Part shown: in pieces, positions 37,801 through 50,901 of the stretch
Position numbering within the stretch: position 1 is the stretch's first letter
Layout: each line of letters starts with the position of its first letter
DNA from: Todiramphus chloris collaris
Lineage: Eukaryota; Chordata; Aves; Coraciiformes; Alcedinidae
Direction of reading: 5' to 3'
Assembly (NCBI GenBank): GCA_025345505.1
Contig: JANVCC010000062.1
Span: forward strand, 13,990,809-14,054,808
DNA length: 64,000 nt
Translations under genes and position numbers: made by a program
The notes under the pieces: generated by a model
The model's database searches: none
What the model was told of the DNA's origin: nothing
Seen by the model: the letters and a program-made list of their open reading frames with translations, nothing else

Positions 37801-40800
37801 AACTGGGATGATGACAAACCAAACTATGATTAAAACACTGTTATGCTTGGTATTTAAGACACTTCTTAAATACGCGATGCCATTAGCTTCCAGATACATG
37901 CATTTCATTAGCAGAATCTGTGCTTGGTGTTCATCAGTAAGAACAAAGTTTTTGTCCCTTTTCAGTGGCACACATTATGTCTTAGAGAGCCGAGGCTTCC
38001 CCCCCCCTCTTCCACGGGAATGTTTTGAGACGTTCCCACCTTTGTTTGCTAGTTTACTTGCTATATTTTCCTCCAGCTTCAGAAGTTACATGGGCAACTA
38101 TTTATTCTTTACTTTAAGATGCAGTTCAGGTTTTCACCTGTGTCATATGTTTTGCAACCATGAAATATGGATCTAAGATTCAAAAGACAAGAATGTAAAG
38201 AACCTTTGAGATACTTTCTGAAGAAACAACAGAAGATACAAGAGCAGTTCAGCAGTGCAGAGCTGTTACCTGTGACATAAAATAGCTCGTAATATACCAA
38301 ATTATTTTTTATTTAGACATTATTTTGCTGGAATAGTTATGGAGCTCTTTCTACATTTTCATCATGTTCTGATAAAACCCCAGGTCTGACAGTGTATCTT
38401 GACGAAAGAGTCCGCATGAAATATGTTGCTAATTATTTATACACCTCTTCAAAGGCTCCGTGCTTCTACTTGTACTTCTTGCTACTCTTTCCTACCCAGC
38501 CCCTAAAGCTGTTTTTCAATCACTGAACCAAAACCCCTTAGAGTAACAACTTTATAATAGAGGTTCATAAACCTGGCAGTGATTAACAACACGGGTTAAT
38601 CAAATGAGTGTAGAACAGGCTTTTCCCGCCTTTAAAGGAAACTGGCCCCAAGTGTTTTTCCCTTATTGCCACGTGGAAATATATTTGCAATTAACTTTTA
38701 CTTATTGGTGTCGTAGCAGCCTTTGAAGGCCCCAGCCAGAACCGAGCACCATTGTGCTTTTCAGCACATAAACGCACACCAGAACACAGCAGTCCCTCTA
38801 AAGAGCTGACAACCCAGCACCATCCCACAGCAGAGCCCCAGCAATGCCCAGGGGCCAGGTGCAGGCAGAGCCTGCCTATTCCAGGACCCATCCTGCCTGA
38901 GAAAGCCAGCAGCCTTTTAATGTCATCCCGCTCACTAAACAAGCTGCTTGAGGATTTAAAACCATCAAAAGGAATTATCCTCTGCCAACACCAGCTGGCC
39001 AGATTCTTATGAAAACAAAAAGAATCAAGTCCACCTACTGCCAAACCTACTTTGTTCAATTTACTCCAAGACCACGAGGCCATAAGTCTCCAGTGGCATT
39101 AGTATCTGATGTCAGCTCTCTACAACCGAACTCTCACTGACCATGAAGTAATGACAGGAAAAGTGAGTCTGTAGTGGTGACCAGGCTAGATGGGCCTACA
39201 CAGCCTGAACTTGCCAGAACTTGGAGCTAGCAAGAAGCTTCAAATAGAGAACAGCTTTCAGTGGCTGCTTTCTAAATCCCAAACACATTATTTGTCAGCC
39301 ACTAGCCACAGCATTTTTGTTTAGAGCTTTCTGGAGCATGATCTTGATATAAATGGGATTTAAAATCTTCATTTAATTTGATTCTGATGGGAAGAAAAAG
39401 GAAATTCCTGGACTGAGGTAGCTAAGTGTAGGGATGAAAAACAACTTTTGAGCAAGTACCGAAACATATGAGATTTGTTTCACCTCATTGAGTCAGTGTT
39501 TGGTTTTCTTGCGTTAATTGCTTCTGGAAATTACAAAGCCCAACCACACACAGTCACTGTAGCAAACAGACTGAGCCTGAACACCTAACATCTTCTCTTG
39601 GGACCCTCCCTTGCGGTTATGAAAGCCCACGCTTGCTCCAGACTTCCTCTTATTATCATAAATTCAGACGATAATAAACTGTCACATTAACCCAAAGGAA
39701 ACTCATGCTTCTGCTTAACAGCTTCACCACCTCGTGAAGTCCTCATGGCACACACGGGCAGCAAGCAACCCTCACCCCCTGCCCGTATTCATGGCCCAGC
39801 AGGGACCTTTCTCAGTGCTGAAGCATCCAAGTGCCACTATAGGGTACATTAAGCAGGGCAAATAATTACTCCTGTGGGCTTACTGTGCTCCCTTACCCTC
39901 ATCACAACCACTCAGTATATTTTTTTTTCCCTCCTGCTTAGATTTCCATGTTTCTATAGCCCTATCTTATTTTGTTTCATTCCAGCAGTGGGTATGAGAT
40001 TAGATTGTATCAGCAAGTCAGGTAAGTGTCTGTCAGGTAAGATGTAGTAGCATCAGGTAGTAAGCATCAGTCCCAAAATCCTGTGTGTTTGCTCCACACT
40101 AGACTAGTCCTGAAGGAAGGTCTTCCTTCTTCAGAGGCAAGGATTAATGAAAAGTAAGTTTAAAAACTCATGCCCTACAGCACTAACTTGCACCACAGCA
40201 GAGCAGACAAAGTCTTCATCCTGAAGACCTTTTCCCCCCCTCTAGCACCAAGTTCTTGCTCTCCTCTTTTGCTTTTCCTCTGAAACATAGACCTCACTAA
40301 ATAACAAAAGTTATTCTCAGAAGGCATGTGCCTCCTGCTCACATCCAGTATTGCCATCACCTGCGACCCCACCATCCTCCACCTGCTTTAAAATGCTGAT
40401 CCCACTCTTCACTTTGTGACAGATTATACCAATTAGGGGCAGATTTTTTTTTTATTAAAAAGTTGTTTGCACAAACACATAAACTCTCAGTAGACTTCAA
40501 GCAAGTTCTGAACAGCACAATTTTAGCATCTGACAGACAACTCAGACCAAAGTTGCTTCTCTTTCAGCTAATCACAGAATTCATACTAGCACGTGTTTTG
40601 GAAACATGGTATAAAACCCATGAGCATATGAAATCTAAATCTCTCATTTTTGTCTTCTCCAAAACGGTGGTGATGTTTTTCCAAAAAAAATTCCCTCTTC
40701 CTCGATGAGCTGTCAAACAAGGGAAGCAAGCAAACTTGCAGCTTTTACAACAGAGGACTTGGCAAGAACACCACAAAACCTAAAATAACTTCTTGGTTGA

Positions 40801-43416
40801 CTTTTAGATAGGTTTTTTACTACTGGAAGTAGTTCAAGAACTCATATTATAGCCCTGAACTGAGCAATTGATACAACCTGAAGTCTTAATATTCTGATGT
40901 GTATTTAAGGTCCAATTCATACGTACATTATCTAACAAATTAGGGAAGAGCTAACATACGTAGGCATTTCTGCCTGCATAATATAAAGAGGAATGAAGAT
41001 TTCAAAAGGTAACTGCATGTATGCACTAAGCAGCAACTTTTTTATAGTCCCTGGTCTGACAGTTAATAAAAAACAACCAAACAACAAGTGGCACACCTCA
41101 AAATAAACAAACATACCAACCCAGAACAAGATCGCAAATTTCATTTAGCAGTTTCTTAATTTTAGTAGTACTAGTACAGTTCAAATCTGTCAGACAAAAT
41201 TCTCATTTGATGGCGGGTCTTAGACTTGGTAGGATCTTTGCCATAATGAAGAATGCACCAGCCCAGCTTTCATTTGTCATTTCCATGGCTTTTGCTTTGC
41301 AGATGCCTGTAGCACAAAGACCCTGAGCAAGGGGAAAACCAGCCATTATTCATACAAATAGAGAGACCTGTTTTTTTCCACCACTTTAGGTGTAATAGCT
41401 TCATTTGTGGGAAGAAGAAAAAAAAAAGTTATCACAATTACAATTAAATAAACACGTATGGCAATAGTAAAAATAGTAAATGCAGCCCATCTTAAAACCA
41501 GCTGTAACATTGGATTGCCTCTTTAAAATAAGGAGGCTTGCCAAACAGCAGTGCAGAAGGTAGTGTATCTTAGCTCTTAGAAGAAAGCTACTCAGTTATT
41601 CACAGAACTGGTTGATTTTTTTTGAGACCATTGACATGTTTGGAGCATTCACACATGTATTAATTCAGCACAGATGTTTCCAACTAACTCTTATTTCTGA
41701 CTTACAGCAGAATAAATAAAAGCAAATTCTAGCCATGTACTTTTGGTGAATGAGTGTTTCTTCCCTCCCTCTTTGTTCAACTTGACTGCTTTGTACACAT
41801 ATAGTGATCTTGATAAGGTCAGAATTGACACAGCAGCTCCTACCATTGCCCGACGCCCTGTCACCACCTCTCATACTACTATAACTCACATATAAAATCA
41901 TTATCAAAATGTTACCAGAAAAGATATCGTGTAGGTACAGGAGTAAGTCTGCTATCCCCTCAGAGCTCATCCATTTTTATTATGCCACGTTGTAAATTAC
42001 ATTTCACATCATGTATCTTAGGCATAGAAAATAAATGCACCAACACTCTAAAAATAAGATCCCTCACTAAAACCCTCTATGGAAAGTACCAGTCCAGACC
42101 AGACTTTTACAGTTACATCATAAATCTTTGGCAAGAATGGCATTTATAAAGGCTGTGCTGACACAGCTTATCTACAAGATTGTGAAAACAACAACCGTGT
42201 GTAAACAGCTCACCCCCTGCTAAAACATGACCATATGAATATTGAACATCAAACCCTACATGAGTCTTCTGACTTCTGCAGCAGGCCTCAAATTCGGATT
42301 CAGATTGCAGACCAGCCCTACCTCCTTCCCAAACCAGGGTTCACCAGCCTTCAGAGCACAAGCTCCCACCCACAGCTGCGGTGCAATTCTGTATCAAATA
42401 AAACAAATAAAACTCTTTCATCACCTCCTTTCCCTTACTTGCCTGCAAGAAGATAGTCTTTCCACACCCTTGTTTTTCTCTGCTTGGTTTTCTTCACCCC
42501 TACTTTTTAGTACCTAAAGCATCTGGGCCTTGCTAACTGATTAACTTAAATTGCTTTGGCCTTCAAGCATGTAACCCTTACTTGTCAGGTTCCTGAGCTT
42601 TTATAGTCTTTCATTTCATTTTTAAGTATTCTGAGCAACTGATGAATACAGATTAAACTATCTTCTTTCTAGATTGACACGTTTCTTGCCTTTGTGCCAC
42701 TTTTTTATATATATAGTTTAATAAAATAACAGGCATGCTATTACATACAAATCACAAAACCGTGTGCTGCAACACGCAATGACACACCATGAGATGCCAC
42801 ACAGGGGACATAGAAGGGCAGCAGGTCTAACAAGACAGACAAATAATTAGACTAATGTTTTGCTCTAAGACTTACCTCTTGCACGACCCTCACAGCAGGC
42901 GGGTTAGAGCACTGTGCTGGGAATCCCGAGGAGGGTTTGCTTTTGCCTCTGGTTGAGGGAGGAATTTTCCCCAGTGCCTGGGAACCGGCAGCCGCGGCCG
43001 GGGCTGTCTCCACCTCCACTGCCACCCTAAAGCATCACCCGGGACCACCGCACCCCGGAACCGGAGAGGGAGCGAGGCAGGGAAGGAGATCCTAGCCCTG
43101 AGCACAGCTCGCAGGCATTGGGGCTGCTCCGGCTCCCCAGGAACCGAAACGAAACAGGGCAACAGAGAGGAGCCGAGGACCGAGCGCTCCCGAACCCGTC
43201 CCTCCATCAGGGGCCATTCCACCAGCACTTAAAGCACGCCAGGTTTTAATGATTGCAAAAGCCCCGCCTGATCCAACCCCCCCTCACTCAAAATTACCCA
43301 CGAACAGCAGTAAAAACTGTATCGAGCCAAAACAACAACCACAAACACCAGAAAGACCATCCCAACCAAAGACAAGCAAACAAACCCAAACATCCAAACC
43401 AAAAATTACCCCAAGA

Positions 43417-43443
43417 AAATAAATAAATAAATAAATAAATAAA
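43417..43443 (+). repeat. (AAAT)n microsatellite
   Basis: A tetranucleotide array of about seven units in A-rich intergenic sequence. Confidence 0.88.
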
Positions 43444-46400
43444 CCCCACAACAATAAAACTGCCACCTCACCACCTTTTTTGTCTATTTGAGTTAGAGTT
43501 TCTGGACCCATCAGGAACATTTTCAGAAGCTGGCAAGTATGCTGGGAGCCTGAGTTGCTGGGAAAGACAGGGATGCTGGCACCTGGTAAACAGTGTCATC
43601 TCTGTCTCATGCATTTGCAGCAAAACTTCACTTACTCCAAGGAAACATGCTGGCCTAAAGAAGAAGAAAAAAAAAAGTTTTTTGCTCAAGTTCACCGTAT
43701 CAGGGCACCTAGCAGGCAACATAGCTGTTCGGGGGTTAACAAGTAAAATATGATGTGATGCTATATTTTCTATACATACATAGCAACAGACATGTATGCA
43801 GACATCTGCAGCTTGATGGTGACGTCTGAAAGTTTTAATGGCAACCCAGGTTTTCCACATCAAAACAAACAGTAAACCAATGTAAGCACAAATTCAGTTC
43901 ACCCCAATTGAGCAAAATACTTAAAGTGGGATGTGTGGATAAGAATACTCCTGCGTAAACACCTCTACAGAAGTTTGTGTTACGGGACATAAACTGAGTT
44001 TTTGTTTAATCTCTGTATTGTGTTGAGAATATATGTCAGTGGATTATTAATCTGTTGTGGATTTGGTTTGGGGGTTTTTTTCCCCTGGGTATCATTCCTT
44101 TTCTTCATGCATTTTTTTTTTCTTTATCTTCATAATCCTGTTTTCTGATCTGTCCTCTTTTCCATGTGTATATTTGCCATTCTTAACACAGAACCATTTC
44201 ATCGGGTTTGATGTTACTGGCAAAACTCCCATTGATTGACTTGATTGCCTTTGGTAAGAGATTTCACTGGAATTCGATTTCTGTCTTGGGACTGTGAGAG
44301 ATGCATGATAACATAGTCCTAACAGGCTATTTCCAATAGGAAATGTTGATATGAACTGCAGAGGCATTTCACAATTTGATTTCATTATATTAACAGTCTT
44401 CAGAATGTACAATATTTCATTTATAAAAAGGGATGGGAGAACACAAGCAGATCCGCCTGTGCTCTATGTGTGAAGGGAAGGGCTTTGATGTGTGCCCAGA
44501 GGTTGTAGGAAAGGTGAAATGCATTCCTACTGAATTTTAACAAAAAAAAAAAAGAAAAAAAAAAAAAGAGGGGAAAAGAAAAGTTGCGGCATTGTGATTA
44601 TCTTTGAATAAAGCATAGACAAGTGTTTACGTCCACATGTGAGGTGGATCCCCCCCACACCCAAACATTATCATTGCTCTTATGCACAAATACATCTTTG
44701 GAGAATTAAAGCCTGCTTTTCGAGGAGGATGAGCCTGTAGACTACGTCTGAGTAGGGACCAATGCTTCAGCGCATAGCTAATATTTCCAGCAGATGCTGA
44801 CTCTAATGGGCCTTCCTTGCCTGACAAGTCCGATCATACTCTGATTGGGTGGACATTGAATCAAAGGGAGAAATCAGAATAAGTCACAGACATTTTCTGC
44901 TACCCATTCACAAAGTAGGGTGAGTCCATGCAGGACCTCACCAAAACCACAGAGACCAAGGAAAGCACAGAACATGCCATGGCACACACCAGCTACCACA
45001 GCTGTACATTATAGACCTCTCACATGGGGCCACAGGACCCCGCCTACATAAGGAAATATTTTAGCACACTATCTAAGAGTTCCGAAGTACAAACAACAAT
45101 CCAGTGATGCAAACATTAAACCAGTTTTAAAATTGCTTCTATCCATTGGTGACAGCCTTCCTGGAAACAGAGGTTTTCATCACCTTTGTCAACGCTTATC
45201 ATTTGTCATAGTTTTTCTTCCTGGCTGAAAAGGGAAAGCTTCTCTGTGGTGCCTGGTGAATCGTGGGGACACATAAAGAGATCAGCCAAAACCTTGTGTG
45301 GTGGAAGGGGGAGAGAAGGAACTCAGATTGCCTTGAAATCACTGCAGAAGCAGATGGAGGATGCTGAAATTTGAGAAGGGTTAAGAGCTCTGATCTGAGA
45401 AGATGTCCATGTTGATGACCAAATGGAAAATCAAAATATTTTCTCTGAGTTAGATCAAGTCCCAAAAGATAGCTGACATGCAAGCACCATCTTTTGTTGC
45501 ACCAACTGCCTGCCACCAGCCTCCAGGCACGGGGATGAACACACACGTTCTCATTGCTCCATTTAAATGGCATACGGAGGTAGAGAGGAATTTCGTGCTT
45601 AATTAGGGGATGTGTTTAGAATATGATTTGTGATAATACATCTATAACAAGGGAAATTAATGAAAATAATTAATGAAGGATAATCTAAGATACCAGGGTT
45701 TTGTCTAAATCAGCAAGAATAGAGTCCCAAGGACATCCACAGTGTGATTTATAGGATCTTTTTTTTTTCAATGATCCATGAGAACTTAATGTTTTCTGTA
45801 CAAGAGAGGCTGGAGAAGCAGTTAGCAAAGGATCCCACTTGTGAGGCTATTTGTAAGATAGGTTCCCGTGAGAGCTAAATCTGAATTTCTTACCTGCTTT
45901 GTATTGTCAAATATTTCTTTTCTTTAGAAGTCACTTCATGTCTGTGAATTTCCCTCTTTACAATTTTATCTTAATCTGTAAGGAAAAGCAGTGAAGTTTT
46001 CCTCATATCCAGCTGCTTTGATTTTACACAGTGTTTGGACAGCAGGTGTATCTCAAAAAAAATCCCAAATGAACAGAAATACAGGCAAAATCATGGCCTG
46101 GCAGGATGCTCAAGACCCTTGAGCTACAAAGCATATGATGGAAACTTGAATTAAAACGGACGCATTAAAAATAACTTTTGTGCAGAGCCATGGCAAGCCA
46201 AGCAGATGATGTATGGTGCTGATATCAGCTGTTGTTAAATAGCATGGCACAGCATGGGACACGAGAGTCACCGTTGCTACTGGTGTTAACCAAGACTACG
46301 GATGGAAAAGGCCTTTCCCAAGGCTTCCAAGGGTGGCAGAGCTCTGTGAGAGCCCAAGGAGGCATAAAAGTGTCCTTGGTCTCCCCTGCAAGACTGGGCC

Positions 46401-47479
46401 CACTTCAAACAGCAGCTCCAGCAAGAAGGGTTGAAATCTGTGCCCTACACCTGCCAAAATGCCCTGTAGAGAGGCAGGACCTGCCCTCCACCTCAAGCTA
46501 GCTTTCAGCCTTCCTCTTGGAAAGGTACTTTTTGGATGGTACCATGGGGAGCATGTGGCATATATGAGCAGAGAAGAGGTGGAACGAGCCGGACAGCTCC
46601 TGCTTAGCAGTCTGCTCACATCTTTCTCCCATGAAGAATATTCAGCTTTCTTTGTCTAAAATGTTGAGTGGTTATGAATAGTAAGGATAGACTATCTGTA
46701 ATTATTTTTAAATTATTAATGGTTTTGTTAGATCCCTTCACTTTTACATTAGGTTTCTGTTAATGTAAGTTAAATCAAAATGTACTTCAGTTTCCAGGCT
46801 GCTCCCAAATGTATTTTTCATTCTTTCATAACATTACTTCAACTTCTCGATGAGGTGTCTGTGATAAAGTTTGCTCCCGAGCCAGCAGACTCCCAGTCCT
46901 AATGAATTCAGCAAAAGGCTCACCGAGCGGGCTCTCATCAGCCAGGCTAGATGGCAAATGAGGAGGCTGCAGCACCAGTTAATATACTACCCCCAGCTAG
47001 CAGGTGTCATACCCTATTCATAAGAAGGACTGCGGAGGCCACGGGGGTACCATCAACGACAAGGGGGAGAGTTTATCAGAATAACTGAGTTACTTTATTG
47101 ACACTTTCCATTATGCTTGGGAGACTTGGGTTGTTATGCCAGACACTCCTGATCAGAAAATAACTGCCGAGTGCCACGCTCAGGGCTAGACCTCGCAGGC
47201 GGGGAGGAGAGGGTACCGTACACCGCCCTGCCCGCATCCCTGCCCCAGGAGATGCTCTCAGCCGAGGGGGAGGGATATGTGTGTGCGCGCTCAGCGCCGT
47301 GCAACCCCGAGGTAGAAAGGCAGTCCTCTCCAGAGACCTCCCTCTCCTTCCCTCGCCCCTGGGTCGGGCGGGGTGCGGGGGGAGCGGGGACCCGGCTGTC
47401 CGCCGAGCCGCCCGTCACCCCGCGCCTGCCGAGGGGAGAGGCGTTGGGGAGGGGAGCGTGCGGAGTTAAACGCGTGTAT

Positions 47480-47655
47480 TCAACACAAACGCTACAAAAA
47501 ATGCCTGGATAAATTATGCAGAAGGATTTCTGAATTTCTTTCAAGTAATTAAGTTTCGATTTCTTGCATTTATTTTAGTGCCAGGAAGCACGAGGCGCCA
47601 CGGACGGCAAAAGTCTTCATTGATCGTTCCGGGCTTTAAGTTTGACTTCGTGACT
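47480..47655. promoter_or_regulatory. Candidate conserved non-coding element
   Basis: An AT-rich block embedded in CpG-rich sequence about 3.6 kb upstream of the POU4F2 start codon. It contains ATAAATTATGCA at 47509-47520, a POU/homeodomain-like site whose reverse complement carries GCATAAT, and an AAGTAATTAAG homeodomain site. Regulatory function is inferred from composition and motifs only. Confidence 0.45.
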
Positions 47656-48099
47656 TGACTTGGCGTGCGGCGGCAGAGCGGCCCCGGAGAGGCCGAAGGG
47701 CCGGCGGGGGCCGGAGGGGCCGTCCCGCCTCGGGAGGTGGCGGGGGGCGGCGTGGGCGTCGCGAAGGGTGCACTCCCCACTGCTTGCCCAGCACCACTCA
47801 AACCCCGCATTTGGAAGGGGGAGCAGGAGCCAGTGCAGACAGCGATGCCGGGCTGGGGGAAGCGAGGGTGCTGGGGGTGAGGAGGCACCGCGGGGGGCGC
47901 GGGGCTGTCCCGACGGCGCGTCCCGGCCCGGTGGCTGCCCCGGCTCCGCGGGTTGCAGTTGTCAGCCCCTGTGCCGGGGCCGCGGGGAGGTCAGGTCGCC
48001 CCCCGGAGCCCTGGAGGAGTGGCCCGGAGGCGGTGGGGGCCGAGAGCGGTGTGGGGCACTCGCATCACCCCTCCGATAGAGCCGGGCCCGGTGCTGCCC

Positions 48100-48240
48100 T
48101 AAGCTCAAAACAAAGGTGGAGTTTGCTCAAAGTGTAGCCCGCATCTTAATGGATTAAAAATTCATAGGGCGCATTAGGTTCAGTAAAATATGAATGCGCA
48201 TCTTTAAATTTTAATCGTAAATCAGAACATGGATACATGA
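48100..48240. promoter_or_regulatory. Candidate conserved non-coding element
   Basis: An AT-rich island between CpG islands. It carries an OTX/CRX-like GGATTA (48151-48156), an octamer-like ATGAATGCGCAT (48190-48201) and an ACAAAGG SOX/TCF-like core near its left end. Such combinations fit neural or retinal enhancers. Inference only. Confidence 0.45.
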
Positions 48241-48834
48241 GAGGCGGCAGTGATTTCTCCCCAGGTATCTGCGTGGGTCAGGGAGTGGGTGTGGGTAAGG
48301 GGGGGGGCCCCTCCTTTTATTTAGGCGGCCCACCGGTGAGCAGAGCCGGCTGGAGGGCCCGCAGCCCCGGAGAGACAGCGAGCTGCCGTGGGGGCGGCGG
48401 GGGCTCCGCGACTGCTGCGGCTCCCCCCGCGTCCCTCACAACGGCAGGCGGGAGGTGCAGCTGGGAACCACCGTGTCTCTCTCAAAAGAAAACAACCCAC
48501 CCCGGAAAAAAAAAAAATCCAAAACCAACCAACCAAGCAAAAAACAACAACAAAAAAGGTGGGGGAGGGAAAAAGGCAAAGGCAGCGTTTGCTGTGCGGT
48601 GGTGCCGCGGGCAGGACGCTGGCGGCAGCGGGGTGCAGCGGCAGCGCGGGGCCGGGGCCACCGGCCCATCCTCGCAACGCAACGCGAACCCCCGGGCCCG
48701 CCGAAGTCAGACCCCGAGCCCGGCACCCAGGAAAGTTTTCCCGGCTATTCCTCCGCACTGCTCCGCACTACGCTGCGCCCCGGCGGCGGGCGTTCGGAGC
48801 GGCGATAAGCGCTCAGCGTTTTGGAGATCGGTTG

Positions 48835-48955
48835 TCAGTTGCTATTAAAATCAAGATTAATTCATATTAACGATATGCACTCTCAGTTCTCCCGTGTGAC
48901 AGCATACATTAGAACAACTATTGCGAGTAATTAAACTCAGTGCGGGAGGGGTTAA
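48835..48955. promoter_or_regulatory. Candidate conserved non-coding element
   Basis: An AT-rich block with GATTAATTCATATTAA and AGTAATTAAAC homeodomain/POU-type motifs, sharply bounded by CpG-rich DNA on both sides. It lies about 2.3 kb upstream of POU4F2. Confidence 0.4.
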
Positions 48956-49369
48956 ACGTATAGTGTGGAGAGGTTTCCTACTCGCCCTTCTCTCTGCCAA
49001 AGTTCACCCGGAGAGCCGGGCGGGCAAAGCCCCTTCCTCGGCTCCGCGGACCCGGCGGGCTGTCCGCCCTCGGACTTCACAGCGCCAACGAGGTATTTTC
49101 TCCTACTTTTTTTTTTTTCTTTTTTTTTTTTCCAGAGAGCGGGAGATTTTTCCTCTTTTGCCCGCACACCTCCTGGCACGTCCGTGCTGAAGTGCGAAGG
49201 GCTGCGGTCGCCGCCGGGGAGGCGGGGGTGGGAGCGCCGGAGCGGCCCGGCGCGGTGCGGAGACCCCCGGAGGGAGGGAGGCGGAGGGAGGCGGAGGGAC
49301 CAGCAGCCCCTGTCAGCCCCTGCCCTCCACGGGTGGGCCGCGCCCCGCGTGGGCTCTGTCAGGGATCCA

Positions 49370-50120
49370 CCGAAAACAAAATACTATCGATGGCTTTTTC
49401 TTGGGCGTTGGAGATGCTCGATGCTTTAGACTAATTAGACAAGCCAAAAGCCTTTTGAAGATTAAGCAAATTGGACAACCCTTGTTAATTAGAACATAAT
49501 TTAAAGTTTGAAATTATATCACTCATGAAGTAGCCTAATTAGTATGACGATATGTTAATAGCCTACTGAGACACGAAGCGCGGAGGTTTGGCATGAACTC
49601 CTTAAAGGCTTGCAAGAAATCCTCTTTCCTATGTTGTCATTAATAAAAGATTTCTATAGACTTCAGCCTTTCAACGGTGACATACAATTTATAGTACACA
49701 CAATGCATTAGCCCATAGTGCTGCTCAATTTTTTTACTATTATGAAAACTAATAAATTCGTCAAGCTGAATTAAGCATACAAATCAGATGAGGCATAACA
49801 GATTACATATTGAAGCGCTGTGTCTCCCGAGCCTAAATGAAATTTCAATCTAATAATTCCTTCCTGGCCCGGCCATAATTTGTTTAGAGATGTTGTTCTA
49901 CTTCTTTCCAAGCGCTATTCGCACCATAATTAAATGATACTCAAGCTTTTAACTTTGATTTATTTCATTTCTCCGAGCTGGCGACAGTGAGAGCTGATAC
50001 AATGTAATTTTTTGTTTTATTTCCCTTAAAATTACCAAGTCTGCTGTTTAGGTGCGAAATTAAACACCTAAGCACTTATTTTAACCTTTCTGCTGCAAAG
50101 TGAAATTCATGGAAATAAAC
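49370..50120. promoter_or_regulatory. Candidate POU4F2 upstream enhancer (large AT-rich block)
   Basis: About 750 bp of AT-rich, non-repetitive DNA between two CpG islands, 1.1-1.8 kb upstream of the start codon. It is dense in homeodomain cores: TAATTA at 49432-49437 and 49536-49541, TTAATTAG near 49485-49492, and ATAATTAA at 49926-49933, the last close to the BRN3 consensus ATAATTAAT. There is no coding potential and no transposon signature. The position and motif density suggest a proximal enhancer, possibly autoregulated. This is inference until conservation is checked. Confidence 0.55.
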
Positions 50121-50539
50121 CCGGCCACCTTCAATAAAACTGACTTTTCCCGATTTCTTTTCTTTTACCTTTTTATTTTTGTTGTTGTTCCCATTCCTTT
50201 TCGAAGGGAGAGGCAGGGGGAAGTTGGCGGGACAACGGTGCGCTTTCGCAGGAGGATCCCTCCGGCTCCCCGCCGATGGGGTCACCGGGGGGGCCAGACC
50301 CGGGCCGTGGCTCCCTGCCTCTCCCTCCTCGGCCCCCGCGCAGCGCCCGGCGGGCAGAGTCCTGCTGCCCCCTCCTCGGAGCGGCGAGCCGTGCCAGGGC
50401 AGCGCCGGGACACTCGGTGGCTGTGGGCTCGTTGTGAGCCCGGACAGGACTTTCTTCTCGTATCGTTCTATTTTATTTTTTTAAATGGAGGGTGGTTTCG
50501 GGATGGCGCGCGGGGGGGTGTCGCTTACACACCCTCCTG

Positions 50540-50611
50540 CCTTTCTTTTTTTTTTTCTTTCTTTCTTTTTTCCCCCCCCCTTCTTTTTTGGCTTTTTCCC
50601 TCCCCTTTCTG
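50540..50611 (+). repeat. Homopyrimidine tract upstream of POU4F2
   Basis: Nearly pure C/T over about 70 bp, with T-, TTTC- and C10-type segments and a single GG interruption, about 600 bp upstream of the start codon. It can form triplex (H-DNA) structures and is prone to length error. Confidence 0.75.
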
Positions 50612-50901
50612 GGAGGCGGCGGGGCGCGTCGCGGCGGTGAGTGTGGGAGCACGCGTGGGCGTGGGCGCGGGGGTGGCGAGGGGCGGGCAGGGAGCGGCGG
50701 CGGAGGAGGGGGCCGGGGCCGAGGAGGCAGGCGCGAAGGGCCCTTCCCGAGGAGTTGGGCTGTAGTGACAGGCGAGAGGGGAGGGGAGGGAGGGGAGAGA
50801 GTAAAACCCACCGGCGCGGCGGCGGGGAGGGCATTTCGCGAGAGGCGAGGGCCGGCGCCGGAGCGGAGGCGGCGGCGGACGGCGGGAAGCGCCCGGGCAG
50901 A

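Larger units (their letters stand above)
23650..47100. other. Intergenic region between SLC10A7 and the POU4F2 domain, no gene recognised
   Basis: About 23 kb of mostly AT-rich sequence. ORFs on both strands are short, lack recognisable domains and have no splice-compatible partners I could identify. It holds homopolymers and simple repeats (for example 26326-26344, 28678-28720, 28785-28800, 43417-43443). A small GC-rich patch lies near 42890-43230. Unannotated lncRNA exons cannot be excluded by eye. Confidence 0.6.
47130..49370. promoter_or_regulatory. Upstream CpG-island cluster of the POU4F2 domain
   Basis: Three GC/CpG-dense segments (about 47160-47470, 47660-48090 and 48240-48820) and a fourth near 48990-49350 are separated by short AT-rich blocks at 47480-47655, 48100-48240 and 48835-48955. 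Clustered islands alternating with motif-rich AT blocks are typical around developmental transcription-factor genes, which are often Polycomb targets. ORFs inside the islands run in several frames at once with biased composition and are not credible genes. Confidence 0.6.

Noticed and set aside
48237..48848. 203-codon ORF upstream of POU4F2
   Set aside because: Contains Lys/Asn/Gln runs from simple sequence and competing frames on both strands. No recognisable family.
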